Below are positions 30,521 to 40,582 of a stretch of DNA of 64,000 nt, one piece after another; position 1 is the stretch's first letter, and each line of letters opens with the position of its first letter. The DNA is from Mactromeris polynyma (taxonomy: Eukaryota; Mollusca; Bivalvia; Venerida; Mactridae), in NCBI GenBank assembly GCA_032209605.1, contig JASFXZ010000037.1, forward strand, positions 4,836,001 to 4,900,000, written 5' to 3'. The notes below the pieces were generated by a model, which made no database searches, had not been told where the DNA came from, and was given only the letters and a program-made list of their open reading frames with translations. The position numbers and the translations under genes are program-made.

Positions 30521-30832
30521 CATTCTAAGCGAGAGAAAACACACCCAACCATCAATCTGTGTTCCAGAAATATTACTGTCTGGTTGAATGTATCTGTCAT
30601 GATTCAATCATTCTAAGCGAGAGAAAACACACCCAACCATCAATCTGTGTTCCAGAAATATTACTGTCTAGTTGAATGTATCTGTCATGATTCAATCATT
30701 CTAAGCGAGAGAAAACACACCCACTCGTCAATCTGTGTTACAGAAATATTAGTGTCTGCAACAACAGCTTTATGTATAAGTTATATTTGTATACGCCAAT
30801 CGAAATTTAAACTTTGGAGATAATTCGTATTA

Positions 30833-31066
30833 TGTAATGTTTAATATGTTATGTTGTATTTTGTATTAAAGTATATAAGACAGGTATTGTATCTCCCTGT
30901 TTTATAACAGAGCATCAATCTGATCTTTCTACTTCAGATAACTGGTGATATTCAAATTAGACAACAACCAAAACAAAGAGCTTCGTTCGAAGAGAAGACG
31001 GACAATATGAACCAGCTGGGATCTATTCTACATCGTCTAATGGAGTGTAACTCGAAACAAAACTAA
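30833..31066 (+). mobile_element. Possible short LTR plus leader remnant of an LTR retroelement
   Basis: Starting 75 bp after the satellite ends, the sequence has LTR-like order. It starts tgtaatg at 30833, has a TATA-like gtatataagacagg near 30871, and ends acttca at 30946. This is followed closely by aactggtgatattc (30950-30963), which resembles the TGGTG start of a primer-binding site. A 19-codon ATG frame at 31007-31066 follows, where a gag start might lie. No protease, polymerase or second LTR is visible, so at most this is a truncated or solo remnant. The call rests on layout alone; a host 3' UTR or random AT-rich DNA is equally possible. Confidence 0.25.
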
Positions 31067-31896
31067 TCATAACTGTTATACTTGAAGATACAATTTAAAG
31101 CTAAAATGTGACTCCATATTAAAACCATATGAAACTGTTTATGGAAAATATTTGTATTTTCATTCATTTACTTTACAAAACCCTGTATAATACGTAAAAG
31201 GTTTTACGTTTTTCATAAACTTTGAAACTTGAAGCTACGTTATTCGTGGACTGGCATTATGTTTTCAATTAACTGAAATGATACATATTTACATACATTT
31301 TACATCTATTGCTTGTTTTAAACGTCTGAACGTTTGATTCAAAAATTAAGAATATCTAGATTATATTACGTACCGGTAAAATAAATCATTTCCATTTATT
31401 AACAACCGTTGTCTGGTACTACTAGTATGATATATAACAATTTTCAACATTTTAATAGTTGCTTAGTAAACCTGAATTAATAGTAATACTGTATTAACAT
31501 GTATATATTTGCTTGCTTATATATTTTTTCCATTGATGTTGTTACTATTGTACTGAAATTGTTGTGATTATATTGAAATCGTACATTGTACATACCGCGG
31601 GATTAAATTGCTATCTTGGCAAACAAGTCAGTTGGACTTTATCAGTAGCCAATTAGCTACTGTTGTGAGCAGTTTGTGCTTCTTGCAATTAATGAAACAG
31701 TTCATATGGCTGACGTCAATCACAAGTTTATAAGTGTCATTATGTTTGATCATGTTGTTAATAATTTTTATATGCAAATATTTTACATTGTTGTCTTCGC
31801 TTGTGTCCACGCTTGTGTATTAACAGATTATTTAATAATAATAATAATAATATATATAAACAGTAATCAGACTATTAGTGAATGATAAGCATACCC
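31067..31896. other. AT-rich intergenic stretch, no gene seen; short (AAT)n run
   Basis: The stretch contains no convincing reading frame. Two overlapping open frames of 60-69 codons on opposite strands (31628-31885) show no recognisable domain and low-complexity ends. An (AAT)n microsatellite lies at 31833-31852, followed by tatatata. A CRE-like tgacgtca word occurs at about 31709, with no other regulatory context. Confidence 0.6.
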
Positions 31897-31982
31897 TACA
31901 ACCAGCTGTATCAATGACAGCTGTGTTGATTGATGGCTGCGTTTTGTTATAGCATGTTATACCATCGATACAGCTGGTTGTA
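31897..31982. repeat. 16-bp perfect inverted repeat with 54-bp loop
   Basis: The left arm tacaaccagctgtatc (31897-31912) is the exact reverse complement of gatacagctggttgta (31967-31982). The loop contains a second cagctg-like word (gacagctg) but no coding frame. The repeat sits just upstream of the probable 5' end of the LINE. It may be a foldback or MITE remnant, or a structured element; no target-site duplication is evident. Confidence 0.7.
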
Positions 31983-32192
31983 CAGTGCGATAATTATTCG
32001 GTTAAATTACATCTATTTTAATTTTATTGTCATTAACCCAAGTATGTTCTCTAGAGGAGGAATTATGGGTATCGGTAATGGCGGTCGTGTTTAAGCGCGG
32101 TCATAAGTAAATTGAGCTTTTTCAACAAGAACGGACATATTTCGTGTGTGTTAGAGTTTTATTAAGTGCACATTTGGACATTGGAACTAACT

Positions 32193-33310
32193 ATGCCGTA
32201 CGCAGGTAAATTTGCTTCCCTAGACCCGGACTTTATACAAAGTAAGAAACGACAGCGCCGAACTTCAAGTGCCACGTCATCGCACGAGTCACCCCACCCA
32301 CCAACAATGTACGAACAATTTTCCGCACCATCAAAGGAACAATTTACAAACTTGACGATGGATGAAAAATGAATAATATTTTCGATATTATGGTGCAATT
32401 TGTTCCACTGAATTATAAAATTGATTGCATGACAAAACACATGTATTTATCCGCATCCAACCATGAAGTCACAGATTCGAGACTCAGGTTACTAGAGTAT
32501 TAGAGTATAGATATGGAAGCCCGTATGCTACGAGCTAACTTATTATTCTACGGTCTTACTGAACCTGAAACCAGTGAAAATTGTTTCCAAACCGTAGCTG
32601 AACTCTTGGAACAGCATCTTCACATGAACAAAGATTCGTTTAACATTATAAAAACCTACAGAATAGCGAAACGCAACTCCACGAAAACAACACACGAGAG
32701 GCCACGTTATCGCCCCATCCTCGTAACTTTCAATAACCCAGTTACCGCTGATACGATCATTGAAAACGCCACCCTACTTAAAGGCACCGAGTTTAGCATA
32801 TCACGTGACTATCCCAGAGAGATACGTGAAGCCAGACAAGACTTGTGGTCGGAATTCAAGGATGCTAAGATCAAATATGGCGCAAAACATGTTAAACTCC
32901 TATATCCGGCTGCATTACTAATCAAAGGCGACGTCGTCCAAGATTATTTTCCTGATTGGCATAAAATTCTACGTGGTTCACGCAATTCTGATGTAAAGTC
33001 TCGCATCCATGAGCGGTACCAACGCTCGACCGAAGCGTCTATGTTGGCTACCTCAAATACATCCGCTACAGTAGAGGAAGCTAGTTCCGAGGAGGAATCC
33101 ATGCAGGATGATGACAAAGTCCCCATGGAAACCACAATTAATAACAAATCAAAGAAGTCATCCCCTCCACGCAAAACCAGATCACCAAAGCCCCCCAAAT
33201 CTAAACCAGGTTATCTATTGGAGGTCCACAAGCCTCTCAGAGACTCAAGAACCAACTCACCAAGGCGTGACGATTCATCCATGACCAACGACCCCGATAC
33301 GCGAAGGTAG
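32193..33310 (+). pseudogene. LINE ORF1 protein gene (RRM-like nucleic-acid-binding protein), frameshifted and with one nonsense codon
   Basis: The likely start is ATG 32193 (MPYAGKFASLDPDF). The frame opens to 32372, where a one-base loss beside A5 (32365-32369) brings in a stop. The second frame runs from 32369, meets TAG at 32501-32503, then stays open for 265 codons (32513-33310). The central part (RANLLFYGL, then YRIAKR, RPILVTF, SISRDYP and a charged C-terminal segment) has the pattern of the L1-type ORF1p RRM and C-terminal domain. The last 90 residues are a Ser/Pro/Lys-rich basic tail. ORF1p of this type coats LINE RNA and acts as a chaperone in the ribonucleoprotein. No obvious N-terminal zinc finger is seen. 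ORF2 follows directly in the same frame. Confidence 0.85.
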
Positions 33311-36300
33311 GAAATCCCGGGGACTGTATTCTTCTGCGAGGATTGTGTGAATTTACCGTGCTGTTCCAGTAAAAAAGTTTGTGTTCATTTACAAAGTATT
33401 TATGGCGAATCTGGTGATGTGTTAACTAATTGCGATAAAAGTGTACATTTGGATTCTATTAACGAAATTCGTTCGGATAACATCACGAGAACAAACGAGG
33501 ATATAAATATTTCTACAAACTCTACTCATGTTGAACAATTTGTAAAAATTGGAACTCTTAATGTTTGTGGTTTAAAAACAAGACTATTGTATCCAGAATT
33601 TAGATCTTTGATCGAAACATATTCAATTCTTTGCGTAACCGAAACAAATCTCGATCAGTATGATGTAATAAACATCCCCAATGACACATTTTTCTCAAAA
33701 CCTAGACTCGAAAAATATAAACGCAAGTCTGGTGGAATAGGTTTCTTTATTCATAATTCTATTGTTGACAAAGCTAAAATAGTCGAATCAAATTGTGAAT
33801 ATATTTACTGGTTTACTATTGAGTCATTTTTTAATAACAAAAAATTATTAATAGGTGTAATATATATTCCGCCTGATAGGTCACGTTTTTATAACGAAGA
33901 CGAATTTTTCTCCCTCCAAACAGAAATTGCTTTAAAAAGTAGTTCGCATGATTTTATGATCCTTACTGGTGATACTAATGGTCACACCTCAAATATTCCT
34001 GATTATGTTGAGGTCGATGAATATTTGTCTAACGCCTTGGATTTAGATGAAAATACAATCCACTCATTTAATATAGTTAATAAACTAATTGAGCTAAATA
34101 TTCCACGTGATCAAAATGTACAAAAACGAATAATATTGGGCGCAAGTTATTAGAAATTTGTAGAAACAATAATCTATTCATTTTGAATGGACGAATAGGA
34201 AATGACAAATTAAATGGCAATTTTACCTTTAGACATAAATCTGTTATTGACTACACAATTTCTTCAATTAGTTGTTTGTCTTACATAACAAATTTTAATG
34301 TAATAGAACTTGATTCATTATTTTCAGACGGTCATTGCCTCCTTGATTTTGACATAACTATTCCTAGTGTGGAATATATCGCCCACCAATCTAATCCAAA
34401 AGTTGATATAATTAAGCGAAATCCAATATGGAAAGACGAGAAAAAATCAGAATTTGTAGAAAACTTGAATTCTCAATCTATTCAAGAACTTAAAGATCTA
34501 CTAAATATGCCCCCTGAAAGAAACATTGATTCGTACATAAATAATGTCACAGGCAAAATATCTGAGATATTTTCGGTTTCGGCCAAAAACACATTCCAAG
34601 ATATTAATAAAAATAGACATAAATACACCAGTCGACCTTACAACGTAAATTCTCAACCATGGTTTGGGCCTCAATGTAGACAAGCTAGAAAAAAATATCA
34701 TGCTGCACGTAAATCATACCATTCAAATAAAAGTAACGTAAACAAGTCCCGATTAAAAACTGCTAGTACACATTACAAGCAGACCATGAATGGATTTATC
34801 GCTAAACATAAACACAGTTCAGAACGAAAATTACGTGGTTTATGTTCGAAAAACCCGAAGGATTATTGGAAATATTTAAATAGTTTATCCACGAAGAAAA
34901 TTGACAAAACGCCGCCACTATTAGATTTCTACAATTATTTTAAGGATGCTAATTCCGTCCAGTTAGACAATAATGTTGATTCTAATATAGATGATCACGG
35001 GATAGTCATTGAAAATAATGATGCCCTAAATCGGAAAATCTCAGAATCCGAAGTCCTCAAAGTTATTTCAAATCTCAAGAGCGGCAAATCGTCTTCCGTA
35101 TTTGACAATATAAGTAACGAGTACATAAAATCTACAAAATCAATAATGCTACCCCTATACACTTCGCTATTTAATATCATATTAGAAACTGGTGTCCTTC
35201 CGGAATCATGGCTTATTGGAATGATAAAACCAATTTTTAAAAACAAAGGCTCTCCTTTGGATCCAGCCAATTATCGTCCTATAACAATACTTAGTTGTTT
35301 AGGTAAGGTTTTCACATCAATATTAAATAACCGTTTACACGAATTCCTTTCAGCCAATAATCTTTTAAATGAAAATCAAGCCGGTTTTAGAACCGGTTAT
35401 TCTACCAATGATCACATATTTACTTTGCACTTCTTAATTGAAAAACTCAGAGCTGAAAAAAAGAAATTGTTTTGTTCATTTATAGATTTTTCAGCTGCCT
35501 TTGATTCGGTGTGGAGAGCAGGGTTATGGAGTAAATTATCTAAAACTGGAATTAGTGGTAAAATCTTAACAATTATCAAAAATATGTACTCAAATATTAA
35601 ATCCTGTATAAACGTAAATGGTCAAACGTCCGCATTCTTTAGTAGCTTCACTGGAGTCAGACAAGGCGAAAATCTCTCGCCGGTGCTTTTCTCTCTATAT
35701 TTGAACGATCTCGAAAGTAACCTCACACGTGATGACAATGGTATCATTATAGATCTCGACATAAATGAAGCTCAGAAATTTATAAAAATACTACTGCTAC
35801 TTTATGCGGACGACACGATTATAATCGGGGATAATCATGATACTTTTCAATCAACATTAAACCAATTTCACGACTACTGTCAAAGATGGAAACTAAAAAC
35901 AAATTTCACAAAAACCAAAGTAATTGTTTTTGGTACCAATAAACCGAGTAAATACCGCTTCAATATTAATCACCAGCCGATAGAAACAGTTAACGAATAT
36001 AAATATCTTGGAGTCATATTTTCGAGCTCAGGTTCATTCCTTTCATGCAGAAAACATATTGTAACACAAGCTAATAAAGCAATGCACTTGCTACGTCTAA
36101 GAATCACTAACCTTGACTTGCCTATTGACTTGCAGTTAAAATTGTTTGATCATACTGTGCTGCCCATATTAACCTACGGATCTGAAATTTGGGGCTTTGA
36201 AAATTTGGATATAATAGAACAAGTTCATACAAATTTTTTACGCTATATTACTAAGACCCGAAAGAGTACTCCTCGATATATGTTATACGCGGAGCTTGGA

Positions 36301-36959
36301 CGCTATCCTATCGAAATTATCATTAAGTCCCGGATGATTGGGTTCTGGAAAAAATTAATCTCTAGTAATTCAAAAATTTCGTTTTTGTGTTATCAGTATA
36401 TGCTACAAAATACACACAACTTTAAATGGGGAGCACATATAAAACACATCTTAGACTCAACAGGAAATTCGCAAGTATGGATAAACCAAAATATTGTTAT
36501 AAGCAATCATATACGTAAAGTTGTTAAACAAACTTTAATAGACCAATTCATGCAAGACTGGTCAACAAAACTTGATACTTCTAGTAAAGGTAATATCTAT
36601 CGTAGCTTTAAAGACAGCGTTGTTTTTGAAGATTATCTCAATTTACTCCCTACCTCTCAACGTATTTCTTTAATTCATTTTCGTACAGGGAACCATAGAT
36701 TTCCAATAGAAACTGGTCGATGGAGACAATCATTCATACCCCACGCGGACCGTAAATGTCCACTATGCTGTACAAATGCCATAGGTAACGAATTTCATTA
36801 TTTACTAGTTTGTACTAATTTCACGGATTTGCGAGTCCAATTTATCCCAAAGAAATATTTTGAAAGACCTAATATATTCAAATTAAACAACTACTTTCCT
36901 AAAAAAATGAGCCTCTACTAAACAGACTTGCGAAATACGTTAGTAATGAACGCCTTTAA
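33311..36959 (+). pseudogene. LINE ORF2 polyprotein gene: APE-type endonuclease, reverse transcriptase, C-terminal CCHC motif; two frameshifts
   Basis: This encodes the endonuclease and polymerase for target-primed reverse transcription. First segment (33311-34153): GTLNVCGL with Asn72, Glu99 in VTETNL, Tyr173 in VIYIPP, and Asp209/Asn211 in LTGDTNGH (numbered from 33347) are endonuclease motifs. A one-base loss near A5 at 34122-34126 moves the frame. The second segment (to 36921, 912 codons counted from 34183) begins with the endonuclease end (Asp23 in SVIDYT, Asp49/His51 in SDGH). It then carries reverse transcriptase: NYRPITIL (363-370), FIDFSAAFDSV (433-443), GVRQGENLSP (491-500) and catalytic YADD (541-544). 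A C-x2-C-x9-H-x4-C motif lies at 859-877. A third shift at A7 (36901-36907) hides the natural end LLNRLAKYVSNERL at 36959. No ATG precedes the endonuclease in frame. Confidence 0.92.
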
Positions 36960-37605
36960 GCGGATTTAAATAACCGTAGCCCAGACTACACAAATAAATT
37001 AATACACGTGGTAATACTTAAATCTATTAAACAAAACTTTAAAGCTTACTTCATCTAAAATCCCAGCTGTACCATAAATCCACATTTTTACAATCATCAA
37101 CAGTTTTCTATACTATGTTACATTAATATTATTGTAAAATGTGTTCCACGTGCAATGTTTCAAAATAGTTCGTTCATAAAATTGGTAAAATCACCAGGCC
37201 ATACCAATTGTTTATGTAAGGTTGATCTTATGCAGTGGATCCACGTGCTACATGGAACCTGTTGTATATACAATAAATATGTTATATTGTTTGAAGTACA
37301 AACTGTATATATGTCCCATAGATACCTGCCAAATGATTTTCATAATGCTTTTTCATACACACTCTTATTTTTTATTATAATTATTTATTTTTTGTTTGTT
37401 AAATTCAAGTTTCAAGTTTGTATATGGAATCGCAATCCCCACCAAGTAAAAAACAAAAACAACAACAACAAAACCCCAAATTTAATCACCATCCAATAAA
37501 CAAACATTGTAACGCCATTACCTATACCATTATGTAATTATGTTATTTTATGTACACATGTCATTACATTTGTAATCTGTGTGAAATGTAAAAATAAAGG
37601 AATTG
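36960..37605 (+). other. LINE 3' untranslated region
   Basis: AT-rich and non-coding. It includes an A/C-rich stretch (37447-37475) and a polyadenylation-type aataaa at 37593-37598 immediately before the tail. The 114-codon open frame at 37155-37499 is hydrophobic and low complexity and matches nothing I recognise. Confidence 0.75.
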
Positions 37606-37629
37606 TTCTGTTCTGTTCTGTTCTGTTCT
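37606..37629 (+). repeat. (TTCTG)n LINE 3' terminal microsatellite
   Basis: Four TTCTG units and a final TTCTA close the element. Short tandem tails at the 3' end, in place of poly(A), mark LINEs whose reverse transcriptase starts on a 3' repeat, as in the CR1/L2 group. Confidence 0.85.
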
Positions 37630-38396
37630 AAATCTTGTATTTCGTTACGACAAGGTGAAAATGCACAACAGATGTAAAAGGCAATTATTTTTGCATTCCA
37701 CGTTACTTAATTAAAAACAGATGTTTGCAATACACAGCAATTATTTTGCACTGAATATTCATCAATCAGTGAAGCATCATTGTGTTTATAAGTTCACATT
37801 ATGTCCTGTTTTTATACATGTATATGCGGTGGTGGTTTGTCATGGTTTTGTTATTTGTATTCCAATACATGTTTTGTTGTAAATAAGTTATAATCTTGAA
37901 CCATGGAGGTTAATAAAGTATCTATATATCTAGTGGTAATTGACGGAGAAAAGTGAACACTTGTAATTAGATGTCTCTTAATGCCTCAGTCAGTTGATGA
38001 CACATGTCACATGAAACACGTAAGGACCAAAACCCCGTGTCATTCGATTTTGAACCCGCAGTGTCGCCTTGTAGCCCATGGCTGAATGTTTAGAATTCAC
38101 CACTTAGATATAATTTATATTGTAATGATTTTATCATATATTGATTTAGTCGATGAAATTTACACTGTCAAATACCTAACGCGGTAATTGGACACTTTCT
38201 ATAGTGTTACATTATACTTAGTATATACATGTATACAGTGTATCTTCAGTGTATTTTTTAATATATGTCTACATATTACAATTTTCACTTTTTTCCATTA
38301 GGGTTTGTATTATTATTGTTGACATTTTTGTTTCAAGTTTATTACTATTGTATTTATGTGTTGTATTTGTTCGATATATATAAGTATATCATCTCA
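37630..38396. other. AT-rich unique sequence, no gene; possible short retroelement 3' end near 37920
   Basis: No coding region is supported. The stretch around 37790-37935 ends ggaggttaataaagtatctatatatc, an aataaa signal followed by a short tat-rich tail. This could be the 3' stub of a 5'-truncated LINE. The hydrophobic 67-codon open frame from 38265 is AT-rich noise. Confidence 0.45.
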
Positions 38397-39509
38397 GATG
38401 TGCCCCTATTTTATATTTTGAAAATATATTCATTGTTCTCCATATTGCTTTTAGGATTTGATTTTTAGAAGTGTACATATTAAAAGTTATGTTCGTGTTA
38501 TAATAACAGTACCTTCGTGCCAGATATTTCTATCCGTACTGTGAGCCAGTGATAGATTATTACAATCCTGCCGATAAAATACGTACATAAAAGCAATAAG
38601 TTATAAATATAAAAGTTTGATATAAAGGTGATGTATGTGCCCATATTTGTCTTTTGAAAATACAGTAAAACTTCGTAACCTCGAACTGCCGTCGGACCTA
38701 GCAATGAGTTCGAGCCATCTATTGTTCGAGGCATCAACGGTATACGTGTATATGTCCGAACTGACAGTCGCCGTTGCAAGTGTACCTGGGACCAATATCC
38801 CAGAGTGTACTAAGATTGTTGAACACATGTCATTTGTTTTCATACTGAATGCACATCGATCAATAGTCGCAGCATTATTCATTATAATAATAATTAAAAT
38901 ATAAATGAAATAAAAGCAAAAACAGATTTAAATAAATGATTCCCTGTGGCAACTTATTCTCTCTCGTTTATTCTTATACACAGGAATTGTCTGTTACATA
39001 GTGCATGTATCTGTATATCGTACAACCATCATGTAATTAACACGACGTACGAATAGCATGTTTCGCCAATTGCCCGTCAACATACAATATAATATTAAGA
39101 GGTCAATGAAAGGTGTGAATTATTGTATTTTTCGACCTCTCATGGTGTACAATGAATGAAATGGTAGCTAGGGACCACAAATCCTGTTCGAGTGTTCGAC
39201 CTATCACTGTTCGAGTGATCTACTGTTAATTAATATGAAATAAGAAGGGATTTCGCCGGTACATAAGAACCGGTTCGAGGTATCTACTGTGTTCGAGCAA
39301 AAACTGTTCGAGGTTTCGAAGTTTTACTGTATATTGAATTTCTTTGTTCTCCATATTGCTTTTTTATATTTGTTATTTAGAAGTGTACTTTCTTAACATT
39401 TGTGTTCGTGTTGTGGTTGTATAAGTATTGTGTCAAAAATAAAAATTATAACCCAATATCTAGACTTATTTTCATATTTCATCCCTGTTAAGAAGTTTGA
39501 TATATAGGT
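38397..39509. repeat. About 215-bp tandem duplication, second copy interrupted by a transposon
   Basis: Copy A (38397-38629) and copy B (38630-39509) share in order: gatg...tgcccc, ttttgaaaata, ttgttctccatattgctttt, ttagaagtgtac, gttcgtgtt and aagtttgatata(t/a)aggtgatgta. Copy B carries an extra 669 bp (the element at 38663-39329 plus one TA). Without it, B is about 211 bp against 233 bp for A. The start of a third partial copy follows at 39510 (gatgtata). Confidence 0.8.
38663..39329. mobile_element. Non-autonomous pogo/Tigger-like DNA transposon (667 bp) with 24-bp terminal inverted repeats
   Basis: The left end begins CAGTAAAACTTCG (38663-38686 forms the inverted repeat). The right end is its reverse complement, finishing CGAAGTTTTACTG (39306-39329), with one mismatch in 24. 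TA flanks each side (38661-38662 and 39330-39331), the target-site duplication of the Tc1/mariner-pogo superfamily. CAGTAAAAC termini are typical of pogo/Tigger-type elements. No transposase frame survives inside; the overlapping 89-93 codon frames on both strands are not recognisable. The word gttcgag/ctcgaac recurs in both subterminal regions. The empty counterpart of the insertion site is present at about 38416-38450. Confidence 0.88.
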
Positions 39510-40582
39510 GATGTATACACATGGGAAGAAACATTGCAACATCTTTGAACGTTTGTCTTTGTGTATCAATATTATTAGTGTGTTTGTTTGTGTAATAAGT
39601 TTGACATTTACGGTGCATCGCTCGATAAGTTTAGGTGATCACGTGTTTCCGAGCGTTTCTTATTGAATCTGACAAACACAAATTATAACAGTTACCGGAA
39701 AAGACATGATACAATAAACGGTCAATACAAATGATAATATAATGTACAAATTTCACGCTGGACAATTTGTCCGCGTGATTGACGTAAACAAGCAACATAT
39801 GAGAATACAAGAGTCAATGGATAATATGACGTCAATCAGTCTACCAATTGCTGATCGTAATTAATGGTAACGTCGTTTCATAGTATAATATGCACGACCC
39901 GGTACCAGCAATGGGGAAGTTCTACCCCTTCAACACTGACCAAAGTGAAGGAAAGGTACCAGTATGTAACAATATCAACTATAAAATACGAATGACGTAT
40001 GTGACGTGGTATTGAAACTTAAGAAAGACACGACAGTTATGAACATACACTGCATGTAAAACCACATTCCCAGTACGCACTCGTTTTAATAATATAAAGT
40101 CCAACGAAGTGATTACATCAACGATCAGGGTAAGTGTGGCGATGTTGAACAATCTGAACATTGAAGTCACGTGGGTGGATGGAAAATCACATGACTATTC
40201 TATTTATAATTTAAATACCACGTGGTTTTATTAACCAATGATAATTGTTTGTATGTTATTTTTGAATATAAAACGTTAGTTGTGATGCAGATATCGTTCA
40301 GCACGGACGTGGACTATAAATATCATTGATTTCAAAATAAATCATGGATTGTTATGATGATGATGATGATTAGTCATAAGTATGGGTAAATTTCACCATA
40401 AATACAGCTACCAAACCTCCTAGTAAATGCTATAATGAACTCCAAACGCATCATAAAGTTATATACCTGGTTTCATTTAATAGCTAGAATATATATAAAT
40501 ACACACATGTATAGTTGATGTATATAAAATGGGTTCCGATAAACTTATGGGGTCGGGTTTAGTCACAATAGCCAAACATTGA
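39510..40582. other. AT-rich unique sequence without a recognisable gene
   Basis: Nothing coding is supported. Small items are a CRE-like tgacgtca near 39829, an inexact ggtacc-flanked segment at about 39901-39960, a (GAT)n run at about 40353-40371, and an 17-codon ATG frame (40529-40582) that stops just where the 33-bp minisatellite begins. Confidence 0.5.

Larger units (their letters stand above)
1..30758. repeat. 88-bp satellite DNA array, about 350 monomers, open at left window edge
   Basis: The monomer is 88 bp. It begins tctggttgaatgtatctgtc, contains tcattctaagtgagag and acacaccca, and ends with gaaatattagtg or gaaatattactg. Recurring variants include caaccgtc/caaccatc versus cactcgtc in the middle, agtgagag versus agcgagag, and a form with taattatttcattc. 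The caacc and cactcg types often alternate, suggesting an underlying dimer. The array is uninterrupted from base 1 to about 30758, where it stops abruptly after agtgtctg. Because the unit is not a multiple of three and is stop-poor, open frames of 60-77 codons recur at each copy; I do not regard them as genes. Size and homogeneity fit heterochromatic or centromeric satellite, which is inference. I saw no match to a CENP-B box. Confidence 0.97.
32036..37629 (+). mobile_element. Near full-length non-LTR retrotransposon (LINE) with ORF1 and ORF2, lightly degraded
   Basis: About 5.6 kb. The order is a short 5' leader, ORF1 (32193-33310), ORF2 (33311-36959), a 3' UTR of about 650 bp with an aataaa signal at 37593-37598, and a tail of TTCTG units at 37606-37629. 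The short tandem tail in place of poly(A) is typical of CR1/L2-group elements. ORF1 is of the RRM-core type seen in L1/Tx1-like and several CR1-group LINEs, so the clade stays open. The 5' boundary is approximate, since no clear target-site duplication was seen. Damage is light: three apparent one-base losses near A-runs (about 32365-32369, 34122-34126, 36901-36907) and one TAG at 32501-32503. Insertion therefore looks recent, or some shifts could be sequence errors. Confidence 0.93.

Noticed and set aside
1..30758. CRISPR-like array
   Set aside because: The whole 88-bp unit repeats; there is no repeat/unique-spacer alternation, no cas genes, and the context is eukaryotic.
31706..31716. CRE-like tgacgtca word, also near 39829
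   Set aside because: An eight-base palindrome is expected by chance in sequence this long, and no promoter or gene is nearby.
32162..35270. Minus-strand frames opposite the LINE (92, 84, 66 and 91 codons)
   Set aside because: Shadows of ORF1 and ORF2, which have clear conserved motifs on the plus strand.
38265..38468. Hydrophobic 67-codon frame resembling a membrane peptide
   Set aside because: T-rich sequence gives Phe/Leu/Tyr-rich frames by composition; no other support.
38498..38904. Overlapping 89-93 codon frames on both strands
   Set aside because: They straddle the left end of the transposon, so cannot be a conserved host gene.
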